DNA from: Acanthaster planci
Taxonomy: Eukaryota; Echinodermata; Asteroidea; Valvatida; Acanthasteridae
Assembly: GCF_001949145.1 (NCBI RefSeq)
Contig: NW_019091437.1
Location: 1,030,503 to 1,087,528 of the forward strand
Length of the DNA stretch: 57,026 bases
Direction: 5' to 3'
The position numbers and the translations under genes were made by a program. Below the pieces are notes generated by a model that worked only from the letters and a program-made list of their open reading frames with translations, was not told where the DNA came from and made no database searches. The number at the start of each line of letters is the position of its first letter. Positions within the stretch are counted from its first letter, which is position 1. Shown piece after piece: positions 56,883 to 57,026 of the stretch.

Positions 56883-57026
56883 GTAAGATGAAGTCAATCC
56901 TCCACCAATTTTGATTTCTTGCAGGGGGGGGAGTTGATAAGTGTTAAAGGAAATATCAAAAGTGGGAATAGGATATCGTACAGAAGTTTCATACCATTCC
57001 ATAGCTTTCTGTCAATTCTTGCAGAA

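Larger units (their letters stand above)
54698..57026 (+). other. Introns of lectin domain 4 and window end
   Basis: 54698-55429, 55523-56621 and 56883-57026 hold no supported exon. The last bases read tttctgtcaattcttgcag followed by AA, a plausible acceptor (AG at 57023-57024) for a following exon, which cannot be tested here. A G7-G8 tract occurs near 56926. Confidence 0.4.

Overview
The window reads as nuclear DNA of a marine invertebrate deuterostome. Short phase-1 coding exons sit in long AT-rich introns full of small inverted-repeat elements and decayed LINEs. TAGGCCTA-type and ACATGT-type palindromes are frequent, and the genes belong to families (multi-SRCR receptors, F-type lectins) that are expanded in echinoderms and their relatives. 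An echinoderm, or possibly a hemichordate, is my best guess; the sequence alone does not settle it. No bacterial operon, rRNA, tRNA or CRISPR array was seen.

Layout. (1) Positions 1-773, minus strand: the 3' portion of a gene with PPC-like (pre-peptidase C-terminal) beta-sandwich repeats; its second visible repeat is broken by a one-base frameshift and stop. (2) 2699-2859: a hairpin element. (3) About 2873-6960: copy A of a segmental duplication carrying an upstream region, a core promoter and a signal-peptide exon. (4) 6286-26096, plus strand: a complete 16-exon gene for a secreted protein of about 1448 residues, made of a signal peptide and 13 six-cysteine SRCR domains. Every intron is phase 1. 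(5) 26097-29337: 3'UTR and intergenic DNA with an unassigned antisense pair of open frames. (6) About 29338-36260: copy B of the same duplication, longer because of insertions. (7) 34112 to beyond 56882, plus strand: an F-type lectin (fucolectin-like) gene that starts with the copy-B signal exon and continues with four three-exon lectin domains. Its 3' end is not in the window.

The central observation is that the two neighbouring secreted-protein genes, which encode unrelated carbohydrate- or pattern-binding folds, begin with homologous promoters, 5'UTRs, leader exons and first-intron starts. A promoter plus leader-exon cassette was duplicated and now heads either an SRCR array or an F-lectin array. 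Because all downstream cassettes are phase 1-1, they could be attached without breaking the frame. This suggests a two-gene, co-expressed humoral recognition locus (inference). The gene models were assembled by eye from splice signals, phase and family similarity. No transcript evidence was available.
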